Positions 6,149 to 11,599 of a stretch of 11,599 nt of DNA are shown piece by piece. A program made the position numbers and the translations under genes. Each line of letters starts with the position of its first letter. Within the stretch, counting starts at the first letter, position 1. The notes beneath the pieces were generated by a model. It did not search any database, was not told the origin of the DNA, and worked only from the letters and a program-made list of their open reading frames with translations. The stretch lies in contig CAUEQX010000053.1 in the NCBI GenBank assembly GCA_959020035.1, forward strand, positions 1 through 11,599, written 5' to 3'. The DNA is from an uncultured Collinsella sp. (GTDB lineage: Bacteria > Actinomycetota > Coriobacteriia > Coriobacteriales > Coriobacteriaceae).

Positions 6149-7590
6149 TAATGGGTAGGGTCAGCGGAATTAGTAGAGTCGGCAGGCACAATGCCAAGGA
6201 TGTGCTCCAGGGTATCGAGCAGCTCATGCGGCATGGTCGACACCACATGAACCTCGGCGCCGCGACTGGTAAGGCTTGCAAGTAAATCGTCACGATGATA
6301 CTCGTCAAGCGTCATGCCGTCAGCGTTGAACATGAGCTTAGGCACAAAGAGCATAACCCCCGACAGGTCCTGTGGCAGCTGCTCCAGAATGTCACACGCG
6401 ACGATGAGGCCGGTCACGTCCACGTTGCCGCCAAAGTAGCGATTCTTGATGGCCGTGACGGTGCCGGCGAGCCCCTGCGGCGATTCCACGAAACGAGCCA
6501 CGGTGTCGCGTGCGCTGGCGCCTGAGAGGCATAGCAGGTGCTGGCTGCGAGCGGCGATGGCCTCGCGGACGCGGGCCAGTCGCTCGGCATCGGCGGCAAG
6601 CACGTCGTCGGTCTCGTCCAGATACGAGCGGATCATGCCAATACCGTCGTAGTACTGCGGATAGCCGTCGTAAAAGTCCGCCTCGGGCGGATCGATGCCG
6701 GCGTCCAGGTAGAACTCGTCGCTCATCTGGAAGGTGTGGCGGCCAAAGCGCTCATAGGCACGATCCTGGAAGGGCCTGATCATGGCGATGGTCTCGCGTG
6801 CCAGTTCGGGTTTGTCGCTGTAGGACCAGCTAAAGCGGTTTTGGTGTTTGGTAAAACCGAGCGGCACAATGCCCAGGCTTGTTATTTGCTCGTGCTCCTC
6901 GCAAAAGCGCAGGGTCTTTTCCAGCTCCTCGCCGTCGTTCATGCCGGGGCACAACACGATTTGGGCGTGAATCTCGATGCCGGCGGTCATGATGGCCTCG
7001 AGTACGTCCATGCCTCGCTGGGCGTTGCGGCCCATCATACGACGGCGGACGTCGGGGCTCACGGCATGGACCGACACGTTCATGGGACTCATGTTGCGCT
7101 GGATGACGTTTTGCACGTCCTCGTCGGTGAGGTTCGTGAGCGTGACAAAGTTGCCCTGCAAAAAGCTTAGGCGATAGTCGTCGTCGCGAATATAGAGCGT
7201 CGAGCGACCGCCCTTGGGAAGCATCGTCATAAAGCAGAACACGCAGGCGTTCACACAGGTACGCATGCCATCGAAGATAGGGCCGTCGAACTCCAAACCC
7301 CAGTCCTCGCCCGGGAAGCGGTCGAGCTCGACGGGGGTGACGGTGCCGTCGCGCGGGTCGAAAACCTCGAGGTCGACGGTGTCGTCGTCGGCCTCCCAGA
7401 GCCACACGATCATGTCGGTGAGCGCCTCACCGTTGACCGTGAGCACGCGCATGCCCGGCTCGATACCCACATCCCACGCGGGCGATTCGGGACGCACGTT
7501 CTTTACGAGCGCGCCCTCACCCGGCTCGGGGTCGCGGCTGCGCCCGTAATCGGCCACCTCGGCGGCGTATGCGGGTACGGTCTGGTCCAT
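6148..7590 (-). CDS. DUF512 family radical SAM protein with N-terminal PDZ-like region
   Basis: A 480-residue predicted Fe-S enzyme of unknown function. Residues about 26-75 look like a PDZ-type fold ('ALVKNVRPESPAWDVGIEPG', then 'VLTVNG'). The radical SAM-type cluster site follows: C112, C116 and C119 in 'CVNACVFCF', a CxxxCxxC arrangement that should bind [4Fe-4S]. After it come the hallmark 'LYIRDDDYRLSFLQGN' (about 132-147) and 'NVSVHAVSPDVRRRMMG', typical of the family's barrel. The C-terminal half (about 280-470) fits the DUF512 domain, with 'MSDEFYLDAG' and a late Rossmann-like stretch 'VTGLIVACDIL'. The start is ATG 7590, two bases after ispH; AAGGAG lies 14 bases upstream, an unusually long spacing, so coupling to ispH is likely. 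A longer reading to 7695 is only the ispH end in another frame. The position just upstream of der recurs in other bacteria as I recall, hinting at a link to ribosome work, but no substrate is known. Confidence 0.92.
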   Translation of the reverse strand: MDQTVPAYAAEVADYGRSRDPEPGEGALVKNVRPESPAWDVGIEPGMRVLTVNGEALTDMIVWLWEADDDTVDLEVFDPRDGTVTPVELDRFPGEDWGLEFDGPIFDGMRTCVNACVFCFMTMLPKGGRSTLYIRDDDYRLSFLQGNFVTLTNLTDEDVQNVIQRNMSPMNVSVHAVSPDVRRRMMGRNAQRGMDVLEAIMTAGIEIHAQIVLCPGMNDGEELEKTLRFCEEHEQITSLGIVPLGFTKHQNRFSWSYSDKPELARETIAMIRPFQDRAYERFGRHTFQMSDEFYLDAGIDPPEADFYDGYPQYYDGIGMIRSYLDETDDVLAADAERLARVREAIAARSQHLLCLSGASARDTVARFVESPQGLAGTVTAIKNRYFGGNVDVTGLIVACDILEQLPQDLSGVMLFVPKLMFNADGMTLDEYHRDDLLASLTSRGAEVHVVSTMPHELLDTLEHILGIVPADSTNSADPTH

Positions 7591-7592
7591 GA

Positions 7593-8492
7593 TTAGCGGC
7601 AAAGCTCCTTGATGCGCTCGACGGCGCGCTCGATGTGTTCTTGCGGGGTGGAGGCTCCGGCGGTGATGCCGATGTGGTGAGCGTCGGTAAACCAAGCGGT
7701 CTCAAGCTCTGAAGCTTCCTCGATGTGATGCGTGCGCTCGCAGGCGTCTGCGCAAATCTGCGCCAGGCGGCGGGTGTTGCCCGAGTTCTTGCCGCCCACG
7801 ACGACCATGCAGTCGCAGCGGTTGGCAAGTGTGGCTGCTGCCTGTTGACGCTCACTCGTGGCGGCGCAGATGGTGTTGATCACACGCAGCTCCTGCACGC
7901 GCGGGGTGATAGCTGCCACGACCTCGGCGAGGTTCTGCGCGGTCTGGGTGGTCTGCACGACGAGGCCTACCTTGCGCTTGAGCGACAAGGCGTTGGCGTC
8001 AGCGGCACAGCTCACGACCTGCGCATCAGTGCCGGCGTGGCCCAGGATGCCCTCCACCTCAGGGTGACCTGGCTCGCCTACGACCACCACGCGGTAGCCC
8101 TCGCGCACCAGGCGCTCGGCTGCCATATGGACCTTCTTCACGTAAGGGCAGGTGGCGTCGACGACGTTAAGGCCACGCTCGCGAGCGGCATCGATCACCT
8201 GCGGCACCACTCCGTGCGCGCGAATGATTACGGTGCCCGATGCGGCGTCGTCCAGGTTCTCGGCCAGGCCAACGCCTGCCTCAGCAAGCTCGCGCACCAC
8301 GATGGGGTTATGGATGAGCGGACCCAAGGTATGAACCTGAGTGCACTCCCCTGCCTGCGGCGCGGCGGCTAGCGCCATATCGAGCGCACGCTGTACGCCG
8401 TAGCAAGTACCGGCGTGGGCGGCGATCTCGATGGTAGGCGCGGTTGCCTGGTCGGACGCAGTCGCGGCGGTGTTCGTCACATTCTCGCTCAT
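7593..8492 (-). CDS. ispH: 4-hydroxy-3-methylbut-2-enyl diphosphate reductase
   Basis: A 299-residue Fe-S reductase that makes isopentenyl and dimethylallyl diphosphate in the last step of the MEP pathway. The three cluster cysteines are present: C30 in 'HAGTCYGVQRAL', C115 in 'VDATCPYVKKVH' and C209 in 'NTICAATSERQ'. Substrate-binding residues are also seen: H61 in 'GPLIHNP', H93 in 'RAHGV', H143 and E145 in 'PGHPEVEG', the 'QTTQT' block (180-184), 'KNSGNT' (235-240) and the final 'TAGASTP' (277-283). The first Cys motif reads GTCYGV where many homologues have GFCxGV. An Ala/Thr-rich leader of about 18 residues precedes the fold. ATG 8492, two bases after the plsC stop, is preferred; a start at 8522 would overlap plsC by 28 bases and add ten residues. 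The ribosome site is weak (AGG, eight bases upstream), so it may depend on coupling. Confidence 0.96.
   Translation of the reverse strand: MSENVTNTAATASDQATAPTIEIAAHAGTCYGVQRALDMALAAAPQAGECTQVHTLGPLIHNPIVVRELAEAGVGLAENLDDAASGTVIIRAHGVVPQVIDAARERGLNVVDATCPYVKKVHMAAERLVREGYRVVVVGEPGHPEVEGILGHAGTDAQVVSCAADANALSLKRKVGLVVQTTQTAQNLAEVVAAITPRVQELRVINTICAATSERQQAAATLANRCDCMVVVGGKNSGNTRRLAQICADACERTHHIEEASELETAWFTDAHHIGITAGASTPQEHIERAVERIKELCR
7605..7610 (-). promoter_or_regulatory. Distant ribosome binding site for the DUF512 gene
   Basis: AAGGAG lies within the last codons of ispH, 14 bases before ATG 7590. The spacing is longer than optimal and no closer site exists, so initiation probably relies on ribosomes finishing ispH two bases upstream of the start. 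Confidence 0.55.
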
Positions 8493-8494
8493 GG

Positions 8495-9223
8495 CTAGAA
8501 CCTGCCCGGATGCTCGGCGCACAGCTCGTCTCGCATAGCGTAGACGCGGTTCATGGCCTCGGACTCAAACCATTCCAGGCGCTCCGTGCGTTTAAGCCCG
8601 GCCGGTGCGTCGGAAAGCGAGACGGCCTTGCCGGCGCGGATCCAGCACTTCTTGGGGCGCATGAGCTTTTTGCCCGCAGGCGTAATATCGGACCAGCCGC
8701 AGATGGCGAGCGGGTTGACGGGCGCCTTGCCCATCTGGGCGATGAGCGCAAAGCCGCCGTGGACCTCGGGCTTGATATCGCGCGAGCGGATGCGCGTGCC
8801 CTCGGGGAAAATCAGGACGTCCTCGCCGCGCTGCAGCGCATGCTGGGCGGCGCGCAGGCACTTCATATCGGCAGTACCACGCTCCACGGGGATGCCGCCA
8901 ACGCGGCTGAAGGCCCAGCGCACAATCTTGCTCTTGGCGAACTCGGACTTAAAGATGGGACGAATGCGGCGGCCCCCAAAGAACAGCGCCGTCTCCACGG
9001 CCAAGAGCTCGGCCATCGAGGTGTGGTTGCAGATGACCACGCTGCCGCGGCCTTCCTGGCGCTCAAACAGAAGATCGGCGTCCTCGACCTTCCAGCGCCA
9101 CATGAGCTTGGAGAAGGCCCAAAGGATGGCCATGACTACGACGACGGTGCCGCGGATGAGCGCTGGAAACTCGGCGTAGGGGGCGTTGTAATAGTCCTCG
9201 GGCGTCTGCTGAAACAGGCGCAT
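8495..9223 (-). CDS. plsC: 1-acyl-sn-glycerol-3-phosphate acyltransferase (PlsC family)
   Basis: A 242-residue membrane-associated acyltransferase, expected to acylate lysophosphatidic acid to phosphatidic acid. A hydrophobic segment (about 22-42, 'LIRGTVVVVMAILWAFSKLM') probably anchors it. Family blocks are 'NHTSMAE' (66-72; catalytic H67), 'GGIPVERG' (109-116; block II), 'FPEGTRIRS' (139-147; block III) and 'APVNPLAI' near residue 170 (block IV). Block I is normally HX4D; here the acidic partner is Glu (E72), read directly as GAG. This conservative change may be tolerated, but it makes the exact activity less certain. Substrate specificity cannot be read from sequence. The start has a very strong AAAGGAGG six bases upstream, formed by the last codons of cmk. 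It is followed two bases later by ispH. With PlsY and GpsA in the same run it completes the route to phosphatidic acid. Confidence 0.92.
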   Translation of the reverse strand: MRLFQQTPEDYYNAPYAEFPALIRGTVVVVMAILWAFSKLMWRWKVEDADLLFERQEGRGSVVICNHTSMAELLAVETALFFGGRRIRPIFKSEFAKSKIVRWAFSRVGGIPVERGTADMKCLRAAQHALQRGEDVLIFPEGTRIRSRDIKPEVHGGFALIAQMGKAPVNPLAICGWSDITPAGKKLMRPKKCWIRAGKAVSLSDAPAGLKRTERLEWFESEAMNRVYAMRDELCAEHPGRF

Positions 9224-9226
9224 GGG

Positions 9227-9913
9227 CTACCTCCTTTGGTTGATAAGGTCCTCGATTATCGAGACGACCTCGTCGATGGTGTGGGCGGTGGAGTCGACGT
9301 GCACGGCGTCCTCGGCGGGCACGAGCGGGGCGACCTCGCGGCTGCTGTCAAGCTTATCGCGCTGCTTGAGGGCGTCGAGGGTCTCGTCGACCTCGGCTTC
9401 GAGCTGCTCGGACGTGAGCGGCTGGGCGTCGTTTTGGTGACGCTGCAGCACGCGGCGGCGGGCGCGCTCACGCGGGTCGGCGGTCAGGAAGACCTTGACC
9501 TGCGCGTTAGGGAACACGACGGTGCCGATGTCGCGACCCTCGGCCACGATATCGCGGTCCTCGGCGGCGTGGCGCTGGTGGATGAGCATGGCGGCGCGCA
9601 CGCCCGGATAGGCCGAGACCTTGGACACGTTGGCGTCGACCTGCGGGGTGCGGATGGCGGCCGAAGCGTCTTGGCCGTCGATGGTCAGGCGCGTGTCCTC
9701 GCCGGTGCCGTTGGTAAAGCGGATCTCAATCTGCTCGGCGAGAGCGTCGATGGCCGCCTCGTTATCCAGATCGATGCCGCGGTCGAGCGCGGCGAAGGTG
9801 ACGGCGCGATACATGGCGCCCGTGTCGAGCTTGTTAAAGCCAAGCTGACGGGCGATCTCCTTGGCGATGGTGGACTTGCCGGATCCGGCGGGGCCGTCGA
9901 TGGCGACGATCAT
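9227..9913 (-). CDS. cmk: Cytidylate kinase
   Basis: A 228-residue P-loop kinase that phosphorylates CMP and dCMP from ATP, recycling cytidine nucleotides for nucleic acids and for CDP-diacylglycerol synthesis. The Walker A loop is 'GPAGSGKS' (7-14). Next come 'LDTGAMYRAV' (29-38), 'AIRTPQVD' (86-93, with the CMP-binding arginine), 'EGRDIGTVVFP' (125-135), the lid arginines in 'TADPRERARRR' (144-154) and 'RDKLDSSREVAPL' (185-197), all typical of bacterial CMP kinases. Length is normal for the family. The start is ATG 9913, with AAAGGAAG six bases upstream; the frame is open to 10198, but the extra 95 residues are a shadow of the RluB gene and of the 67-base gap between the two genes. The last codons, AGG AGG TAG, double as the Shine-Dalgarno sequence for plsC. 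Confidence 0.97.
   Translation of the reverse strand: MIVAIDGPAGSGKSTIAKEIARQLGFNKLDTGAMYRAVTFAALDRGIDLDNEAAIDALAEQIEIRFTNGTGEDTRLTIDGQDASAAIRTPQVDANVSKVSAYPGVRAAMLIHQRHAAEDRDIVAEGRDIGTVVFPNAQVKVFLTADPRERARRRVLQRHQNDAQPLTSEQLEAEVDETLDALKQRDKLDSSREVAPLVPAEDAVHVDSTAHTIDEVVSIIEDLINQRR
9230..9237 (-). promoter_or_regulatory. Strong ribosome binding site for plsC inside the cmk end
   Basis: AAAGGAGG, six bases before ATG 9223, is made by the last codons of cmk just before its TAG stop. A ribosome ending cmk therefore stands on the plsC initiation region, an arrangement that suits coupled translation. Confidence 0.8.
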
Positions 9914-9919
9914 GCAATG

Positions 9920-9927
9920 CTTCCTTT
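9920..9927 (-). promoter_or_regulatory. Ribosome binding site for cmk
   Basis: AAAGGAAG lies six bases before ATG 9913 in the only gap of more than about 20 bases in the window. It fixes the cmk start and rules out the long upstream extension of the same frame. Confidence 0.75.
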
Positions 9928-9980
9928 CAATGGTTGACGTGCTGGTATGGTTCGCGGGCGTTGGGGCGCGGCGGGTTTGC

Positions 9981-10943
9981 CTAGCCCGTGTAGCGCTCGC
10001 GGTAGGTGTTGCGCTTGGGTGCTGAGCCATGGCTGCCGTGGTGACGCGTGCGGCTGGCGGGCGTGTCTTGGGGCTTGCCGCCGCGTATGGCGCTGGCCTG
10101 CTTGGGAGGGATGCCACCGCTTTTGAGGATTTGTACCTCGCGCTCGGTGAGCTCGCGCCACGAGCCTTTGGCCACGTCCTTGAGCTCCAGGCCGGCAAAG
10201 TTACAGCGGTGCAGGCGGATCACCGGGTGGTGGATCTTGCTCAGCATGCGCTTGACCTGATTCTTGCGACCCTCGCGGATGATGACCTCCACGGCGGTGG
10301 TGCCGGGCTTGACGCCTTGCTGAGCCACGGCCTCGGCCTCGCGCGCGGTAATGACGCGGCAGATCGCCGGCTGGCACAGGCCGTCGTCGAGCTCGATGCC
10401 GCGGCGGAGCGGTTCTAAGTCGCGATCGGTCAGGTGGCCGTCCACGAGCGCCTGATAGGTCTTGTAGACGTGCTTGCTGGGGTGCAGCAGGTCCTGCGAC
10501 AGATCACCGTCGGTGGTAAAGAGCAAAAGGCCCGTGGTGTCGCGGTCCAGGCGGCCCACCGGGAAGAGCCCCGGAAAGCGGTTGCGCGGTACCAGGTCGG
10601 CCACGCAGGGGCGCTCCTGCGGGTCGCTCATGGTGGTGAGGTAGCCGGTCGGCTTGTAGAGCATCAAGTACACGGCGCCCTGGTTGAGCTTGACGGGCAT
10701 GCCGTCAACCTCGATATGGTCGCGGTCGACGTCGACCTTGGTGCCCAGCTCGGTCGCGACCTGACCGTTGACGGTCACGCGTCCGGCGGTCATCAGGTCC
10801 TCCGAGCCGCGGCGGCTCGCCACGCCCGCGCGCGCCAAAAAGCGCTGCAGGCGCATGGTGTGCGGATAGACGGGCTGGGCGTCGGTTGCGGGTACTGCGT
10901 TGCCCATGGCGCGCGTCTCCCCTACTTCGTTAGTCCTCGTCAT
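9981..10943 (-). CDS. 23S rRNA pseudouridine synthase, RluB/RsuA family
   Basis: A 320-residue pseudouridine synthase. An S4 RNA-binding domain covers about residues 30-83 ('MRLQRFLARAGVASRR', then 'GRVTVNG'). The catalytic domain follows, with 'LMLYKPTGYLTT' (93-104), the catalytic D133 in 'GRLDRDTTGLLLF' and 'EGRKNQVKRM' (224-233). The arrangement fits RluB (23S rRNA near position 2605) better than RluA; small-subunit RsuA is a less likely alternative given the scpB-cmk setting, where RluB is usual. The C-terminus (about 275-320) is basic, rich in Gly, His and Arg, and probably disordered and RNA-binding. Two starts are plausible. ATG 10943 overlaps scpB by 14 bases and has GGAGG six bases upstream; ATG 10907 has GGGGAG nine bases upstream and gives 308 residues. 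The first is preferred for the better ribosome site. The S4 domain starts near residue 30 in either case. Confidence 0.93.
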   Translation of the reverse strand: MTRTNEVGETRAMGNAVPATDAQPVYPHTMRLQRFLARAGVASRRGSEDLMTAGRVTVNGQVATELGTKVDVDRDHIEVDGMPVKLNQGAVYLMLYKPTGYLTTMSDPQERPCVADLVPRNRFPGLFPVGRLDRDTTGLLLFTTDGDLSQDLLHPSKHVYKTYQALVDGHLTDRDLEPLRRGIELDDGLCQPAICRVITAREAEAVAQQGVKPGTTAVEVIIREGRKNQVKRMLSKIHHPVIRLHRCNFAGLELKDVAKGSWRELTEREVQILKSGGIPPKQASAIRGGKPQDTPASRTRHHGSHGSAPKRNTYRERYTG

Positions 10944-11599
10944 TCAAATCCTCCGAGGTCTCGTCGACGACCAGAGTCTCCAAGTCCTCGACTGCCTCAA
11001 CATCTTCAACATCGGTATCGATCAGTTCGCGCTCTTCGTCCAGGTCCTCGGCCTGCTCCTCGAGCGTGGACTGAATACTGCGGCCGCTCAGGCGCTCGCG
11101 GATAAACTGGCGAGACTGCTCGTCGGGGGCAAACTGCTCTAGGTCGGGCAGGTCTCGGGTGGAGCGCAGGCCGAATTTTTCCAAGAAGGCGTTGGTCGTG
11201 CCGTAGATGATGGCTTGACCGCGCTGGGGGTCGCGGCCGAGCTCACGCACCAGGCCCTTGTCGACGAGTGACGCAATGACGCCGTCGGAATTGACGCCAC
11301 GGATGCCCTTGACCACCTCGCGCGTCACAGGCTGGTGGTATGCGATGACGGCCAGGGTTTCGAGCGCCGCTTGCGACAGCTTTTGCGTGTCCCAGCTCAG
11401 CACGTAGGCCTCGACCACGTCGTGGTAGGCGGGGTGAGTAAACAGGCGCCAGCCGCCGGCGACCTCGCGCAGCTGAAAGCCGCGGTTGGCCTCCTCATAC
11501 TCAACCTTGAGCTCGGCGAGCAGCGACGCGCATTCGCCCGGGGCGATATCCAACGCACCTGCCAGCGCGGGTGCGCTCACGGGGTCGCTCGACACCAGC
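10930..11599 (-). CDS. scpB: Segregation and condensation protein B (5' end outside window)
   Basis: The frame is open at the right edge and ends with TAA at 10930, giving 222 visible residues. ScpB is a winged-helix partner that binds ScpA and SMC to form the bacterial condensin for chromosome compaction and segregation. Landmarks, counted from the first visible codon, are 'LVSSDPVSAPALA' at the edge (family: LFVSDEPVS), 'GGWRLFTHP' near 47-55, 'LETLAVIAYHQPVTR' near 79-93, 'IRGVNSDGVIASL' near 98-110 and 'IYGTTNAFLEKFGL' near 130-143. The GTG at 11595 falls inside the first conserved block, so it is unlikely to be the start; roughly 15-20 residues are missing. The tail after about residue 180 is strongly acidic and longer than the roughly 200-residue norm. 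scpA would be expected just upstream, off the window. RluB begins within the last bases of this gene. Confidence 0.95.
   Translation of the reverse strand, partial: LVSSDPVSAPALAGALDIAPGECASLLAELKVEYEEANRGFQLREVAGGWRLFTHPAYHDVVEAYVLSWDTQKLSQAALETLAVIAYHQPVTREVVKGIRGVNSDGVIASLVDKGLVRELGRDPQRGQAIIYGTTNAFLEKFGLRSTRDLPDLEQFAPDEQSRQFIRERLSGRSIQSTLEEQAEDLDEERELIDTDVEDVEAVEDLETLVVDETSEDLNDED
10950..10954 (-). promoter_or_regulatory. Ribosome binding site for the RluB-type gene, longer start
   Basis: GGAGG sits six bases before ATG 10943, inside the last codons of scpB. Its position and strength favour the longer reading, which overlaps scpB by 14 bases. A competing GGGGAG at 10917-10922 lies nine bases before ATG 10907, so both starts could be used. 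Confidence 0.6.

Noticed and set aside
6138..6308. N-terminal extension of der by 57 residues
   Set aside because: The extra residues come from the DUF512 coding end read in another frame, and a good ribosome site supports ATG 6137.
8444..9937. Plus-strand open frame of 497 codons antisense to plsC and cmk
   Set aside because: It lies opposite well-identified genes, has no recognisable motif and follows from GC-rich codon use that removes stops on the opposite strand.
9914..9980. Possible promoter or terminator in the 67-base gap between the RluB-type gene and cmk
   Set aside because: I found no convincing -35/-10 pair on the minus strand and no stem-loop followed by a T run; it may still be a weak promoter region.
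9914..10198. N-terminal extension of cmk by 95 residues
   Set aside because: The added part overlaps the RluB-type gene, is low-complexity and is not family-like; AAAGGAAG supports ATG 9913.
11593..11595. GTG as the scpB start
   Set aside because: It falls inside the conserved first block (LVSSDPVS), and ScpB normally has about 15-20 residues before it; the gene most likely continues off the window.
1..11599. Mobile element, defence system, CRISPR array or transfer RNA
   Set aside because: Nearly every base is explained by housekeeping genes in one orientation; no transposase, direct-repeat array or cloverleaf was seen.

Overview
The window is a dense stretch of high-GC bacterial chromosome. 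Thirteen genes lie head to tail on the minus strand, so transcription runs from base 11599 towards base 1. The longest gap between genes is 67 bases (9914-9980). Most junctions are short gaps or overlaps, so the stretch looks like one long operon or several merged ones. No RNA genes, mobile elements, CRISPR arrays, rho-independent terminators or convincing internal promoters were seen. High GC, strong AGGAGG-type ribosome binding sites and this gene order suggest an actinobacterium of class Coriobacteriia, perhaps near Collinsella. The lineage is inferred from gene content and recalled gene order, not from a database match.

Upstream third (11599 to about 8495, in transcription order): scpB (condensin accessory factor, 5' end outside the window), an RluB-type 23S rRNA pseudouridine synthase, cmk (CMP kinase) and a PlsC-type acyltransferase. 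This chromosome-segregation, rRNA-modification and nucleotide-kinase series is a classic conserved bacterial neighbourhood.

Middle (8492 to 3110): ispH (last step of the MEP isoprenoid pathway), a DUF512 radical SAM protein with an N-terminal PDZ-like region, der (double GTPase for 50S assembly), plsY (acyl-phosphate:glycerol-3-phosphate acyltransferase) and gpsA (glycerol-3-phosphate dehydrogenase).

Downstream end (3091 to 1): rpe (ribulose-phosphate 3-epimerase), a NifS/IscS-type cysteine desulfurase, a Nif3/DUF34 metal-binding protein and the N-terminal 144 residues of a coiled-coil protein of the CT398/DUF164 zinc-ribbon type that runs off the left edge.

The genes suggest a growth operon. 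GpsA, PlsY and PlsC together take dihydroxyacetone phosphate to phosphatidic acid, and Cmk supplies the cytidine nucleotides needed to activate it as CDP-diacylglycerol. RluB and Der serve the large ribosomal subunit. IspH and the DUF512 protein should carry iron-sulfur clusters, and a cysteine desulfurase is encoded in the same run. The least understood members are the DUF512 protein, the Nif3 protein and the CT398-like protein. No new defence system, mobile element or unusual architecture was found. The points worth a second look are family proteins of unknown function in a conserved setting, and some residue substitutions in otherwise standard enzymes.
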